The translations under genes were made by a program, and so were the position numbers. Source: Acidobacteriota bacterium (GTDB taxonomy: Bacteria > Acidobacteriota > Terriglobia > Terriglobales > Acidobacteriaceae). From it: 38,446 nt of DNA. Below, in pieces: positions 23,855-30,974 of the stretch. Location: contig JAJYVU010000032.1 in the NCBI GenBank assembly GCA_021791875.1, positions 1 through 38,446 on the forward strand. Direction: 5' to 3'. The notes below the pieces were generated by a model that saw nothing but the letters and a program-made list of their open reading frames with translations, ran no database searches and was not told where the DNA came from. Numbering within the stretch: the stretch's first letter is position 1; every line of letters starts with the position of its first letter.

Positions 23855-24187
23855 GCTGAGTTGCTGGGCACATTCGAGCAGATCATCCTTCTCGGGGTCG
23901 CGAGCCTCGGCGATGATGCCTACGGGCGGGCCATTCTGCGCACGGTCCAGCAGGCCATGCAGGAAACCCGGAGCGTCACCGCCGGTGCCGTCTACGCGAC
24001 GCTGGATCGAGTCGAGCGCGATGGCTACCTTTCGTCGCGGCTGGAGCCGGGCACGGCGGCACGCGGAGGCCGTGCGCGGCGTTATTATCGGCTGACCGCC
24101 GAGGGCGCGGCGGCGCTCATCGAAACGCGCAGAGCACTGGACAAAATGTGGCAGGGCAAACGCAAACTGCTGGAGGCGATGTCGTGA
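23852..24187 (+). CDS. PadR family transcriptional regulator
   Basis: 111 residues from the ATG at 23852; the frame continues upstream only through the promoter. It is a compact PadR winged helix: LGTFEQIILLGVASLGDDAYGRAIL, then SVTAGAVYATLDRVERDGYLSSRLE (recognition helix and wing) and RGGRARRYYRLTAEGAAALIETRR with a C-terminal dimerisation helix. PadR proteins usually repress their own gene and a neighbouring membrane or efflux gene. The stop overlaps the next GTG as GTGA. The palindrome over its start is the probable target. The effector is unknown. Confidence 0.92.
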   Translation: MAELLGTFEQIILLGVASLGDDAYGRAILRTVQQAMQETRSVTAGAVYATLDRVERDGYLSSRLEPGTAARGGRARRYYRLTAEGAAALIETRRALDKMWQGKRKLLEAMS

Positions 24188-24744
24188 AGCGAACGAAAAC
24201 CGATGGCTGGCTGGAACATCTCCTGATCCTGCTCTTGCCGGAACGCGACCGTGAAACGATTGTGGGCGACCTGCTGGAAGAGACGCAGGCGAAGGTGGAA
24301 GAGATGGGCGCGTTTCGCGCGTGGCTGTGGTATGCGCGGCAGGTGGTGAGTTTTGTTCCGAGGTGGGTGATGGGTGCTTTGGAGCGGAGACCGGTGCTGA
24401 CGGCGCTGTGCCTGTTTACGGCGCTGTGCGCGCTCTGGCTGGGAGCGATGGATTTGCGGCTGCGACCCCCGGGTTATGTGGGCCAGGTAGGGATTGCGGC
24501 CACGATTCTCGCCGAGGCGCTGGTGACACTCGCGTCGCTTGCGCTGCGCTTGCGATGGCTGCGTTATGCGGCGCGGGCCGGAACATTTGGGATTCTGTGG
24601 CCGGCCGCGAAGGTGCTCGCTGGTGTGGTGAGCGGGCAGAACTTTGAGGGATATATTCTCCTGATTGCCCTGGCGCTGGTGGTGCAATCGGTCCTTACCT
24701 GGCGGCGCATGCCGGAGCCCGGTGGCAGGATGCGGAAGGCGTAG
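24184..24744 (+). CDS. Stand-alone membrane protein resembling the ADOP permease prefix domain
   Basis: 186 residues from a GTG overlapping the padR stop by 4 nt. The cytoplasmic N-terminus WLEHLLILLLPERDRETIVGDLLEE followed by AWLWYARQVV resembles the prefix domain found in front of the FtsX-like permeases that Acidobacteriota carry next to PadR genes (ADOP type). About four hydrophobic helices follow: VLTALCLFTALCALWLGAM, IAATILAEALVTLASLAL, TFGILWPAAKVLAG and YILLIALALVVQSVLTW. No MacB/FtsX periplasmic domain and no ATPase are encoded. It may be a reduced relic or a PadR-controlled membrane protein with its own role. The function is unknown. Confidence 0.75.
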   Translation: MKRTKTDGWLEHLLILLLPERDRETIVGDLLEETQAKVEEMGAFRAWLWYARQVVSFVPRWVMGALERRPVLTALCLFTALCALWLGAMDLRLRPPGYVGQVGIAATILAEALVTLASLALRLRWLRYAARAGTFGILWPAAKVLAGVVSGQNFEGYILLIALALVVQSVLTWRRMPEPGGRMRKA

Positions 24745-24755
24745 GGCTCACCTAA

Positions 24756-24785
24756 AAGGCACCCGTGGCGCGGGTGCCTTCGTTG
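24756..24785. terminator. Bidirectional terminator between convergent genes
   Basis: AAGGCACCCG (24756-24765) pairs with CGGGTGCCTT (24771-24780) around a 5-nt loop. On the minus strand the stem runs into TTTTAGG and on the + strand into CTTCGTTG. It serves the membrane-protein gene (+) and the aldo/keto reductase gene (-). Confidence 0.8.
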
Positions 24786-24804
24786 TCGTTTGGGGCGCCT
24801 CCGT

Positions 24805-25776
24805 TTACGCCTTCGAGAAGATCGGCGTCGCGTCCCTCGCGCTGGCGATCAACATATTTTCCTCTTCCTTCGTGATCGGCTGGAAGTTCTGAGCCACGTA
24901 CATGGCCAGCGGAAAGTAGCGCTCGTCGCCCGGCGGAATGGCGGCCGTGATGCGCTGGGAGAGCGTCCAGCGCAGGGCGAGCGCAGCCTGCTCTGGCACC
25001 GAGCAGGGCTCGTACCACTCCTTGGGATTGGGTTTTTGAGCCTGATGCATGCCGGCCGGCCATTTCGATTTGGCCATCGCCTTGATGGCGAGCATGCCGG
25101 CGCCTTTCTCATGGACGCGGGCAATCACCCGCGGCCCAAAGTTTTCCCGCGAGGCAAGAACGAAATTGACGGGGAACAGCACGGTGTCAAAGTCGAAGTG
25201 GTCGAGCAAAGCCAGCGCGGCTTCCTCGGAGTGCGCCGAAAATCCAAGGTAGCGGACCTTGCCCGCCTTGCGCGCGGCTTCGAAAGTCTCCTGCGCCCCG
25301 CCCGGACCAAGGATGCGGTGCACGTCTTCCATGGTGGTTACGGCATGATGCTGGTATAGATCCAGGTGGTCAGTCTCAAGCAACTTCAGTGACTCATCGA
25401 GCGCGGCCGCTGCTCCGGTCTTGTCGCGCTTGCCCGTCTTGCAGGCCAGAAAGAATTTGTCTCGGTAAGGTTTCAGCGCCGGCCCCAGAAGTTGTTGCGC
25501 GTCGCCGTAGCTGGGCGCAACGTCGACGTAGTTAATGCCCGCATCGTGCGCCTGCGCCACCGTGTTGTTGGCCACCGCCTGGTCCTCGTTCATGATGACG
25601 ATGCCCCCGAGGCCGATGATCGAGAGGTGCTCGCCGGTCTTCCCAAGCTGCCGCTTGGGGATGGGCTTGAAGCCTTTGTCAGAGGGTGACGGCCAGCGTG
25701 TTGCCGCCGAAATGGCAGGCATGCCGGCGAATCCGGCCGCGATCGCGCCGGTCGTTAGAAAGCTTCTCCGATCCAT
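24805..25776 (-). CDS. Tat-exported aldo/keto reductase
   Basis: 323 residues. The twin-arginine signal MDRRSFLTTGAIAAGFAG sends the folded protein to the periplasm. The AKR barrel follows: LGKTGEHLSIIGLGGIVI, INYVDVAPSYGDAQQLLGPAL (Asp and catalytic Tyr), FLACKTGKRD (Lys), DLYQHHAV (His), and VRYLGFSAHSEEAALALLDHFDFD. AKRs reduce carbonyls with NADPH; Tat-exported forms are common in Acidobacteriota and their substrates are mostly unknown. AGGAGG lies 5 nt before the ATG. The gene follows the SGNH hydrolase on the same strand by 65 nt, with a GC-rich hairpin (25803-25830) between. Confidence 0.92.
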   Translation of the reverse strand: MDRRSFLTTGAIAAGFAGMPAISAATRWPSPSDKGFKPIPKRQLGKTGEHLSIIGLGGIVIMNEDQAVANNTVAQAHDAGINYVDVAPSYGDAQQLLGPALKPYRDKFFLACKTGKRDKTGAAAALDESLKLLETDHLDLYQHHAVTTMEDVHRILGPGGAQETFEAARKAGKVRYLGFSAHSEEAALALLDHFDFDTVLFPVNFVLASRENFGPRVIARVHEKGAGMLAIKAMAKSKWPAGMHQAQKPNPKEWYEPCSVPEQAALALRWTLSQRITAAIPPGDERYFPLAMYVAQNFQPITKEEENMLIASARDATPIFSKA

Positions 25777-25802
25777 GAATTCCTCCTCTGACTAGGAATT
25801 TA

Positions 25803-25830
25803 CACCCGCGCGCGGAGGGACGCGCGGGTG
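25803..25830 (-). terminator. GC-rich hairpin behind the SGNH hydrolase gene
   Basis: CACCCGCGCG (25803-25812) and CGCGCGGGTG (25821-25830) form a 10-bp stem with an 8-nt loop. No T-run follows on the minus strand (TAAATTCC), so termination may be partial. Confidence 0.45.
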
Positions 25831-25841
25831 CGGAGTCGGGA

Positions 25842-27245
25842 TCACTGCTGCGATTGCAGTTGCAGCACGTAGTGGTGCGGAATGGGCCGGGCCAGGATGT
25901 GTTCCCTGGTGGCGAGAGAGTCCTTCTGGCGGTAGATGGCGGAGACCAACTGGTTGGCCGCGGGCTGGACGCTAGGGTAGTGGTCGGCTCGCAGGGCGAC
26001 CTGCACGGCGCGCCATTCGTAGAAGCGGAGGTCTTCCTCGTGCCAGACCGCCGTGAGGACCTTGTCGGCCTGATCCATCATGGGCGTCTGGTAGCGTGCG
26101 AGGTTGATGCCATCGGCCAGTTGCCCGGCGCTGAAGGTGCCGATCGGAGAGCCGTCAATTTTGAGCGTGTAAGAGCTGCCGGTCAGGCCGGAAACCTGGA
26201 GGGTCTCCGAGTCGAGATCACGATACATGTGGGTGTCGCGGGTGACCAGCTGGGCCACGGGGTTGAGGGTGTCGCCGGTGAGCGGCGGCAGCTTCCAGAA
26301 GAGGTCTGTCGGGTATGGGAGAAAGGGATCCGGCGGGAACTGCGGCCACTTGGTCGAGTGCAGCGTCATGATAGGGTACGGCAGAGATTGATCGGTCTGG
26401 TTCCAGGAAATGCGCTGGGCGTTGACCGAAAAACCCGTGACCCGCGTGTTGTCGGCATCTTCGACGTGGTGCGTGTCTGCGTTGAGCGAGACGCTGGAGA
26501 CGGTAGCGGGCGCGTGCCACGCCTTAAGCAGAAGCTGCGCCATGAAGAGCTGTGTGCTGGCTCCGGGATGGATGCGGCCGGGGATCAGTTTCTGCGCCAG
26601 CTTCGGATCAGACTGCTCGGCCTGCTTCAGGAGATCGACGATGGGCGTGTTGAAGTCGACGACCATAAAGTGATGTTCGGCGCCCAGCTTCCGAACGAAG
26701 GCGCAGTAGTGCAGCAGCGTGTCGTTGTATCCGCCCGGCAGGTGGTCAGGATTGTTGAAGTAGGACGGTGTGTGGGTGACGTCGTCCCACGGAGATGGTT
26801 CGATGAGTACGATCTTCACGCCGGGAAGATGCTTCTGGAGCTGCGCGATGATGTACTCGTAGCCCTTGACGTAAGTGTGGAAGATGGATTCCTTAAATGG
26901 CTGATACATCGCGTCGTTCATGCCGAGCATGATGGTGACGACGTTGGGATGGAAAGGATAGACATCCCGTTCCAGGCTTTGCGCCTCCGACGAAACGGCC
27001 CAGTTGCCCGTGACGCGCGCGCCCCCCACCGCTGAGTCGACAAACTTGACCTGCAGGCCGGGAAAGCGCGTGCGCACGTAAGTTTCCACCGCTACGGGAT
27101 AGTACCTCTGCTCCGTAATGCTGTCGCCATAGAACAGCACGCGGTCGCCGCTGTGCAGATAAAAGGCCTGGGTGGCGGCGCGGACCGTAGGGGTGAGGCC
27201 GAGGGCGAGAGCAAGGATGACAACGTGCCACCGGGAAAATTTCAT
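25842..27245 (-). CDS. Secreted SGNH/GDSL-type hydrolase
   Basis: 467 residues with signal peptide MKFSRWHVVILALALGLTPTVRAA. The SGNH blocks are in order: VLFYGDSITEQRYYP (block I Ser), DSAVGGARVTGNW (Gly block), TIMLGMNDAMY (GxND block), and LIPGRIHPGASTQ (Asp/His block, about residue 235). This fold includes esterases acting on acetylated sugars, lipids or polysaccharides; the exact substrate cannot be told. The C-terminal 200 residues form an additional region typical of acidobacterial and planctomycete homologues. AGGAG lies 8 nt before the ATG. It may share a transcript with the downstream aldo/keto reductase. Confidence 0.9.
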   Translation of the reverse strand: MKFSRWHVVILALALGLTPTVRAATQAFYLHSGDRVLFYGDSITEQRYYPVAVETYVRTRFPGLQVKFVDSAVGGARVTGNWAVSSEAQSLERDVYPFHPNVVTIMLGMNDAMYQPFKESIFHTYVKGYEYIIAQLQKHLPGVKIVLIEPSPWDDVTHTPSYFNNPDHLPGGYNDTLLHYCAFVRKLGAEHHFMVVDFNTPIVDLLKQAEQSDPKLAQKLIPGRIHPGASTQLFMAQLLLKAWHAPATVSSVSLNADTHHVEDADNTRVTGFSVNAQRISWNQTDQSLPYPIMTLHSTKWPQFPPDPFLPYPTDLFWKLPPLTGDTLNPVAQLVTRDTHMYRDLDSETLQVSGLTGSSYTLKIDGSPIGTFSAGQLADGINLARYQTPMMDQADKVLTAVWHEEDLRFYEWRAVQVALRADHYPSVQPAANQLVSAIYRQKDSLATREHILARPIPHHYVLQLQSQQ

Positions 27246-27571
27246 CAGTGAGTCTCCTGAGACTTTGTTTTCGTATCAGCGCATAAGTCGCGAACCATCG
27301 CGATTCACGAGTGCATTTTGCGCACAATGCAAGCAAAGGCGGCGGCTTCCGGCCCTTTCGGCGCTTGACGAACGTTGCGGCGCAAACTGCCGGAAGTCTA
27401 TCATCGGCGGGCATATCTCTTCACCAGACCCCGGGAAGGGATCGCCTTCTCCAGCAGAAACTCGTCCGGCGGGAGCATAATGGACGCGCTATATTTACGG
27501 CCGCGGGGTTCGCCGTTCTTTTGGGGGCCTCTTCATAGTCCCGGAGGCTCACGCGAAATGGAGGGCAGGGA
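27246..27571. other. Divergent intergenic region between SGNH hydrolase and SDR genes
   Basis: 326 nt without a credible gene. It should hold the two divergent promoters. Two TCGCGA half-sites (27288-27293 and 27298-27303) separated by ACCA form a small palindrome that could be an operator. TATATT near 27495 is a possible -10 for the SDR gene, but no good -35 was found. Confidence 0.4.
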
Positions 27572-28369
27572 ATGAGTCGATCAATGGAGGGCAAAATTGT
27601 CCTGGTGGCGGGCGGCAGTGTAGGCATCGGGTTGGCAGCTGCGGAGCTGTTTGCCCAGGCTGGAGCGAACGTGGTCATTGCAGCGCGCGGCGTCGAACGG
27701 GGACAAGAGGCGGAACGCGAAATCCGCCGGCGTGGCGGCAACGCCGTTTACATGCAGGCCGATGTTTCCAAAGCCGCGGAAGTGAAGGAGCTGGTGGACC
27801 GGATCGTGGAAACCTTTGGCCGGCTGGATCACGCCCTGAACAATGCCGCGGTTTCAGGAAAGCTGGCTCGCACAGCGGAGTTCAGCGAAGAGGATTTTGA
27901 TGCCGAGGTGAAAGCCAACCTAAAGAGTGTATGGCTGTGCATGAAGTACGAACTGGAACAGATGCAGAAGCAGAGCCCGCAGGGCGGAGCAATTGTAAAC
28001 ACCTCGTCTGTGAATGGTCTGGGCGGCGCGCCGATGGCGGCTTTGTACGCGATGTCAAAGGCTGGGATTCTGACCTTGACCAAGTCAGCGGCGCAGGAAT
28101 ATGCGGCCGCCGGCGTGCGCATCAATGCATTGGTGGCCGGCGCCTTCGATACGGATTTATTGCGCTCGGCCGTCACCCAGATGCTCGATGGGGATTCCGT
28201 GAGGATCGCGCAGACATTTGAAAGCTTCAAGGCTCGCATTCCGGCTGGGCGAATTGGAAATCCGGTGGAGGCTGCGGAGGCTGCGGTTTGGCTGTGCAGC
28301 GATGCGGCAAGCTACGTCACCGGCCATTCGATGATCGTCGACGGCGGCCTCACGTCCTGGGCGCGATGA
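27572..28369 (+). CDS. Short-chain dehydrogenase/reductase (SDR)
   Basis: 265 residues. The ATG follows GGAGGG by 6 nt. The cofactor loop is AGGSVGIGLA (TGxxxGxG type, with Ala in place of the Thr). VVIAARGVERGQ suggests NADP preference through Arg. NNAAVSG, the catalytic Ser in NTSSVNGLGG and YAMSK (Tyr-x3-Lys) are present, and the end VTGHSMIVDGG is typical of classical SDRs such as FabG-like oxidoreductases. The substrate is unknown. Its 3' end overlaps the convergent methyltransferase gene by 20 nt with no terminator visible. Confidence 0.93.
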   Translation: MSRSMEGKIVLVAGGSVGIGLAAAELFAQAGANVVIAARGVERGQEAEREIRRRGGNAVYMQADVSKAAEVKELVDRIVETFGRLDHALNNAAVSGKLARTAEFSEEDFDAEVKANLKSVWLCMKYELEQMQKQSPQGGAIVNTSSVNGLGGAPMAALYAMSKAGILTLTKSAAQEYAAAGVRINALVAGAFDTDLLRSAVTQMLDGDSVRIAQTFESFKARIPAGRIGNPVEAAEAAVWLCSDAASYVTGHSMIVDGGLTSWAR

Positions 28370-28985
28370 GTTCGCCCGCCTGAAAGTGGCAGTAGAGGAA
28401 TTGCTGTATGCCTCCCGATGGAGTGCCGTGCAGGTGCGTTGTGCTCTCAACAAGCCGGAAGCCGCTGCCCAGTTCGCCGTGCAGTGCATCGGCGTTGTAC
28501 CGAACCGCGTCGAGGCCGCTGCAGCGGGTCGGGCCTTCTGGACCGAACGTCGCAACAATGACGTGGCCGCCGGGCCGAAGAGCTTGCGTGAGTTGGCGAA
28601 CGTAAGCAGCGCGGTCTTCAGGTGCGGTAAGGAAATGAAAAACCGCGCGATCGTGCCAGAGATCGTAGCGTGCCCGATCGAGCGACGCGCGGGTGACATC
28701 CGCAACCAGCCAGTGAACACGGGCGGCATCCTGGCCGAGGCGCTTGCGGTTGGCGTCGATGGCAGTCTGCGAGATGTCGAGCACAGTGATGTCCTGCGAC
28801 CCCCGCGCGAGCAGGTCATCGACCAGTGTCGATTGGCCGCCGCCGATGTCGACCATAGCCGCCGTGCGCGGAAGGGCGATGCGATCGATCAGGTCGAGCG
28901 ATATTTCGAGGTGCGGCGCGTACCAGCTTACCTGCTCCCTTGCTTTCGTCGAGTGAACTTGTTCCCAGTGCGCTTGCCGGTTCAT
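28350..28985 (-). CDS. Class I SAM-dependent methyltransferase
   Basis: 211 residues. The Rossmann motif I is MVDIGGGQSTLVDDLL, followed by ITVLDISQTAIDANRKRL (motif II acidic residue), WLVADVTRASL, and LRPGGHVIVATFGPEGPTRC (post-motif III). The N-terminus HWEQVHSTKAREQVSWYAPHLEISLDLI resembles methyltransferases acting on small substrates such as thiols or metalloids, but the acceptor cannot be assigned. AGAGGAT lies about 5 nt before the ATG. The mechanosensitive-channel gene ends 22 nt upstream, with a hairpin (28993-29018) straddling its stop, so the two are probably co-transcribed. Confidence 0.92.
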   Translation of the reverse strand: MNRQAHWEQVHSTKAREQVSWYAPHLEISLDLIDRIALPRTAAMVDIGGGQSTLVDDLLARGSQDITVLDISQTAIDANRKRLGQDAARVHWLVADVTRASLDRARYDLWHDRAVFHFLTAPEDRAAYVRQLTQALRPGGHVIVATFGPEGPTRCSGLDAVRYNADALHGELGSGFRLVESTTHLHGTPSGGIQQFLYCHFQAGELIAPRT

Positions 28986-28992
28986 AGATCCT

Positions 28993-29018
28993 CTGCTGTT
29001 CTTATTCTTAAACAGCAG
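28993..29018. repeat. Hairpin straddling the channel-gene stop codon
   Basis: CTGCTGTT (28993-29000) and AACAGCAG (29011-29018) pair perfectly with a 10-nt AT-rich loop holding the minus-strand TAA. Its 3' arm abuts the methyltransferase ribosome-binding site, so it could modulate coupling rather than end transcription. Confidence 0.5.
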
Positions 29019-30864
29019 GAGCGGCAGCCAAGGGCGAGGCGAGCTGTTTTTCTTCGTGCAGCATCTGAATCACGTGCCTGTAGAGGCGGTCCCGGACTTC
29101 ATAGCGGCCGACCGCATGGGTAACATAGCGCACCTGGATGTCGATGCTGGTGGCGAGGTTAATCAACTGGATGGAAGGCCGCATCAGCACGATGGGCGCG
29201 GCGCTTCTGTGGTTCAGGCTCGTGGCCGGCAGGTTGCGATTCCACTCCTGCTCGGCGAGGCGGGCGCTCTCGGCAGTCTCCTGCCGGGCCACATCCTCCA
29301 CGCTCTTCGCGATCGCGTAGATATCGGCCCCGGCGGGTACGCTGATGGTGATTTCGTCCCACAGCCATTGGCCGTCGCTCGAGAAGTTGAAGCAGGTGCC
29401 GCGGATCGCAAAGCTGTTGAGGAAGGAAATCGTCCGTCCCGTGGGCTCGCCTTTTTCCTGCAGGCCCGTGGTTTCGAGCAGCGTGGTGCTCATCAGGCCG
29501 ATTTCGATGACTTCTCCGCAGATGCCGTTGATTTCCACCATGTCGCCCACGCGAATGCCATTCTTGCCGGCCAGCATGAACCAGCCGAGAAAAGCAAGGA
29601 TATAGTCCTGCAGTGAGATCGCGAGTGCGGCCGTGATCAGCCCGATGATCGTGCCGGTCTCGTGGGGCGGCCCGAAGATCACCAGCGCAATCATCAAGAG
29701 GCCGATAACCTGCACGCCGACTTCGAGAATGGTGCGGAGGGTTTGCGTCTGCCGCCGGTCGAGCGAGGGGTGAGCCATGAGGCGATGCAGAATTGCATCG
29801 CCGAGAAGCATGCACAGCATGACTGCCAGGATCGCTTCGACGGACTGCAGGATCAGGTGCAGCACGATGCTGTGCTGCAGCATGACCTGGTTGCCCCATT
29901 TGCCGTAAACGCGGGCAAGCTGCTGATCGGTTTGAATGCGGTCTTCGTCGATGAAAAGGATCTGCCGTTCGGTCCTGCGATCCTGAATCTGAGAGAGCGT
30001 GGCCGGGCTGCTCGCCGTGGCGTTGGCCTGCGCTTCCAGCTTGTTGTAATTCGCGGTGAGGGTCTGGACGTCTATTTGCGCCTCGGCGCGAGCTTGCCGC
30101 AGAGCGGCGTCACGGCCGCGCTGCTTCAGCCAGATCTGGAGGCGTCCAAAGAGCGTGCCGGGATTATTCACACGAGCCAGCGTGGGCGGAGTTCCACTGG
30201 ACTGCTCGCTATCGTACTTGCGCATGGAGGCTTCGTGGGCAGCGAGCTCGTCCTTGATTCGGACGCTGAGGTTGCCGGTCGCGCGGTCGAGCGCCCGCTG
30301 GGTGTCCGTGAGCTCGTCCTGATCCAGGCCAAGCTGCGCTTCGGCCACCTGCAGGGCGTCACTCCCCGCGGCGGAGCTGGCAACGCCTTTTGCCGTATGT
30401 ACCGGAAAGGCCGACTTCGCCTTGAGGCGTTCGACGGTGAGGTGGTCCTGGGCAATCTCCTGCTGAAGCTGGGCGACGCGGTGCGACAGGGCCAGCGCGC
30501 GGCCGGTCAGGACGCGGTGGCGCATCTGCAGGTCCGCCGAGCGCAGAGCCGCGGCGAAGGCCTGGTCGACTTCGTGGTCGGCGAGCTGCTCGGCCTCGCG
30601 CGCGTATTGGGCTTCCTGGTAAGTGGCCGCGGAGGCGGCCAGCGCATGCGCGGTCTGCCAGGGCTGCAGGCTCACGATGGATTTGCTGCCGGACTGGTCC
30701 TGGGCGCGCAGGTACGCGAGCTCCGCGGCGGCGCCGCGCGTGATCCACGAAAAGACGAGGCACAGCACGAGAAACGCAAAAAGCCCGGCCAGCAGCAGGA
30801 GCCGCGTTTTGCCAAGGATGCGGGGGCGTGTCGTATCGCCGTTTACGGCTGCAGGGGCGGACAT
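29008..30864 (-). CDS. MscS-family mechanosensitive ion channel with long coiled-coil N-terminus
   Basis: 618 residues from the ATG at 30864; 22 further codons upstream lie in the shared terminator and were trimmed. One membrane helix (LLLLAGLFAFLVLCLVFSWI) is followed by about 280 residues of Ala/Gln/Glu-rich coiled coil, probably periplasmic. Further helices (VEAILAVMLCMLLGDAILHRL, VQVIGLLMIALVIFG) lead to the pore-lining segment GLITAALAISLQDYILAFLGWF. Then comes the MscS beta-domain GIRVGDMVEINGICGEVIEIGLMSTTLLE and a C-terminal alpha/beta region. Such channels release osmolytes on hypo-osmotic shock. TACAAT lies 10 nt before the ATG, giving a very short leader. Confidence 0.92.
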   Translation of the reverse strand: MSAPAAVNGDTTRPRILGKTRLLLLAGLFAFLVLCLVFSWITRGAAAELAYLRAQDQSGSKSIVSLQPWQTAHALAASAATYQEAQYAREAEQLADHEVDQAFAAALRSADLQMRHRVLTGRALALSHRVAQLQQEIAQDHLTVERLKAKSAFPVHTAKGVASSAAGSDALQVAEAQLGLDQDELTDTQRALDRATGNLSVRIKDELAAHEASMRKYDSEQSSGTPPTLARVNNPGTLFGRLQIWLKQRGRDAALRQARAEAQIDVQTLTANYNKLEAQANATASSPATLSQIQDRRTERQILFIDEDRIQTDQQLARVYGKWGNQVMLQHSIVLHLILQSVEAILAVMLCMLLGDAILHRLMAHPSLDRRQTQTLRTILEVGVQVIGLLMIALVIFGPPHETGTIIGLITAALAISLQDYILAFLGWFMLAGKNGIRVGDMVEINGICGEVIEIGLMSTTLLETTGLQEKGEPTGRTISFLNSFAIRGTCFNFSSDGQWLWDEITISVPAGADIYAIAKSVEDVARQETAESARLAEQEWNRNLPATSLNHRSAAPIVLMRPSIQLINLATSIDIQVRYVTHAVGRYEVRDRLYRHVIQMLHEEKQLASPLAAAPAV

Positions 30865-30874
30865 GGCTGGCTGT

Positions 30875-30880
30875 ATTGTA
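30875..30880 (-). promoter_or_regulatory. -10-like hexamer TACAAT before the MscS-family gene
   Basis: On the minus strand TACAAT ends 10 nt before the ATG at 30864, predicting a leader of only a few nucleotides. No Shine-Dalgarno is present. Confidence 0.4.
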
Positions 30881-30917
30881 AGCAAACCGCGCCTGTGGTG
30901 GCGCGCCGCCACAAGAA

Positions 30918-30968
30918 GAAATCGCCCCATGCTGCCTCACCGATGGTGCGGGAACATGGGGCGATTTC
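30918..30968 (-). terminator. Long inverted repeat between phosphoesterase and channel genes
   Basis: GAAATCGCCCCATG (30918-30931) pairs perfectly over 14 bp with CATGGGGCGATTTC (30955-30968). The loop contains a second small stem (CACC/GGTG). On the minus strand the stem runs into TTCTTGTGG. It lies directly after the phosphoesterase stop and upstream of the channel start, so termination is likely. Confidence 0.7.
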
Positions 30969-30974
30969 TCGCCT

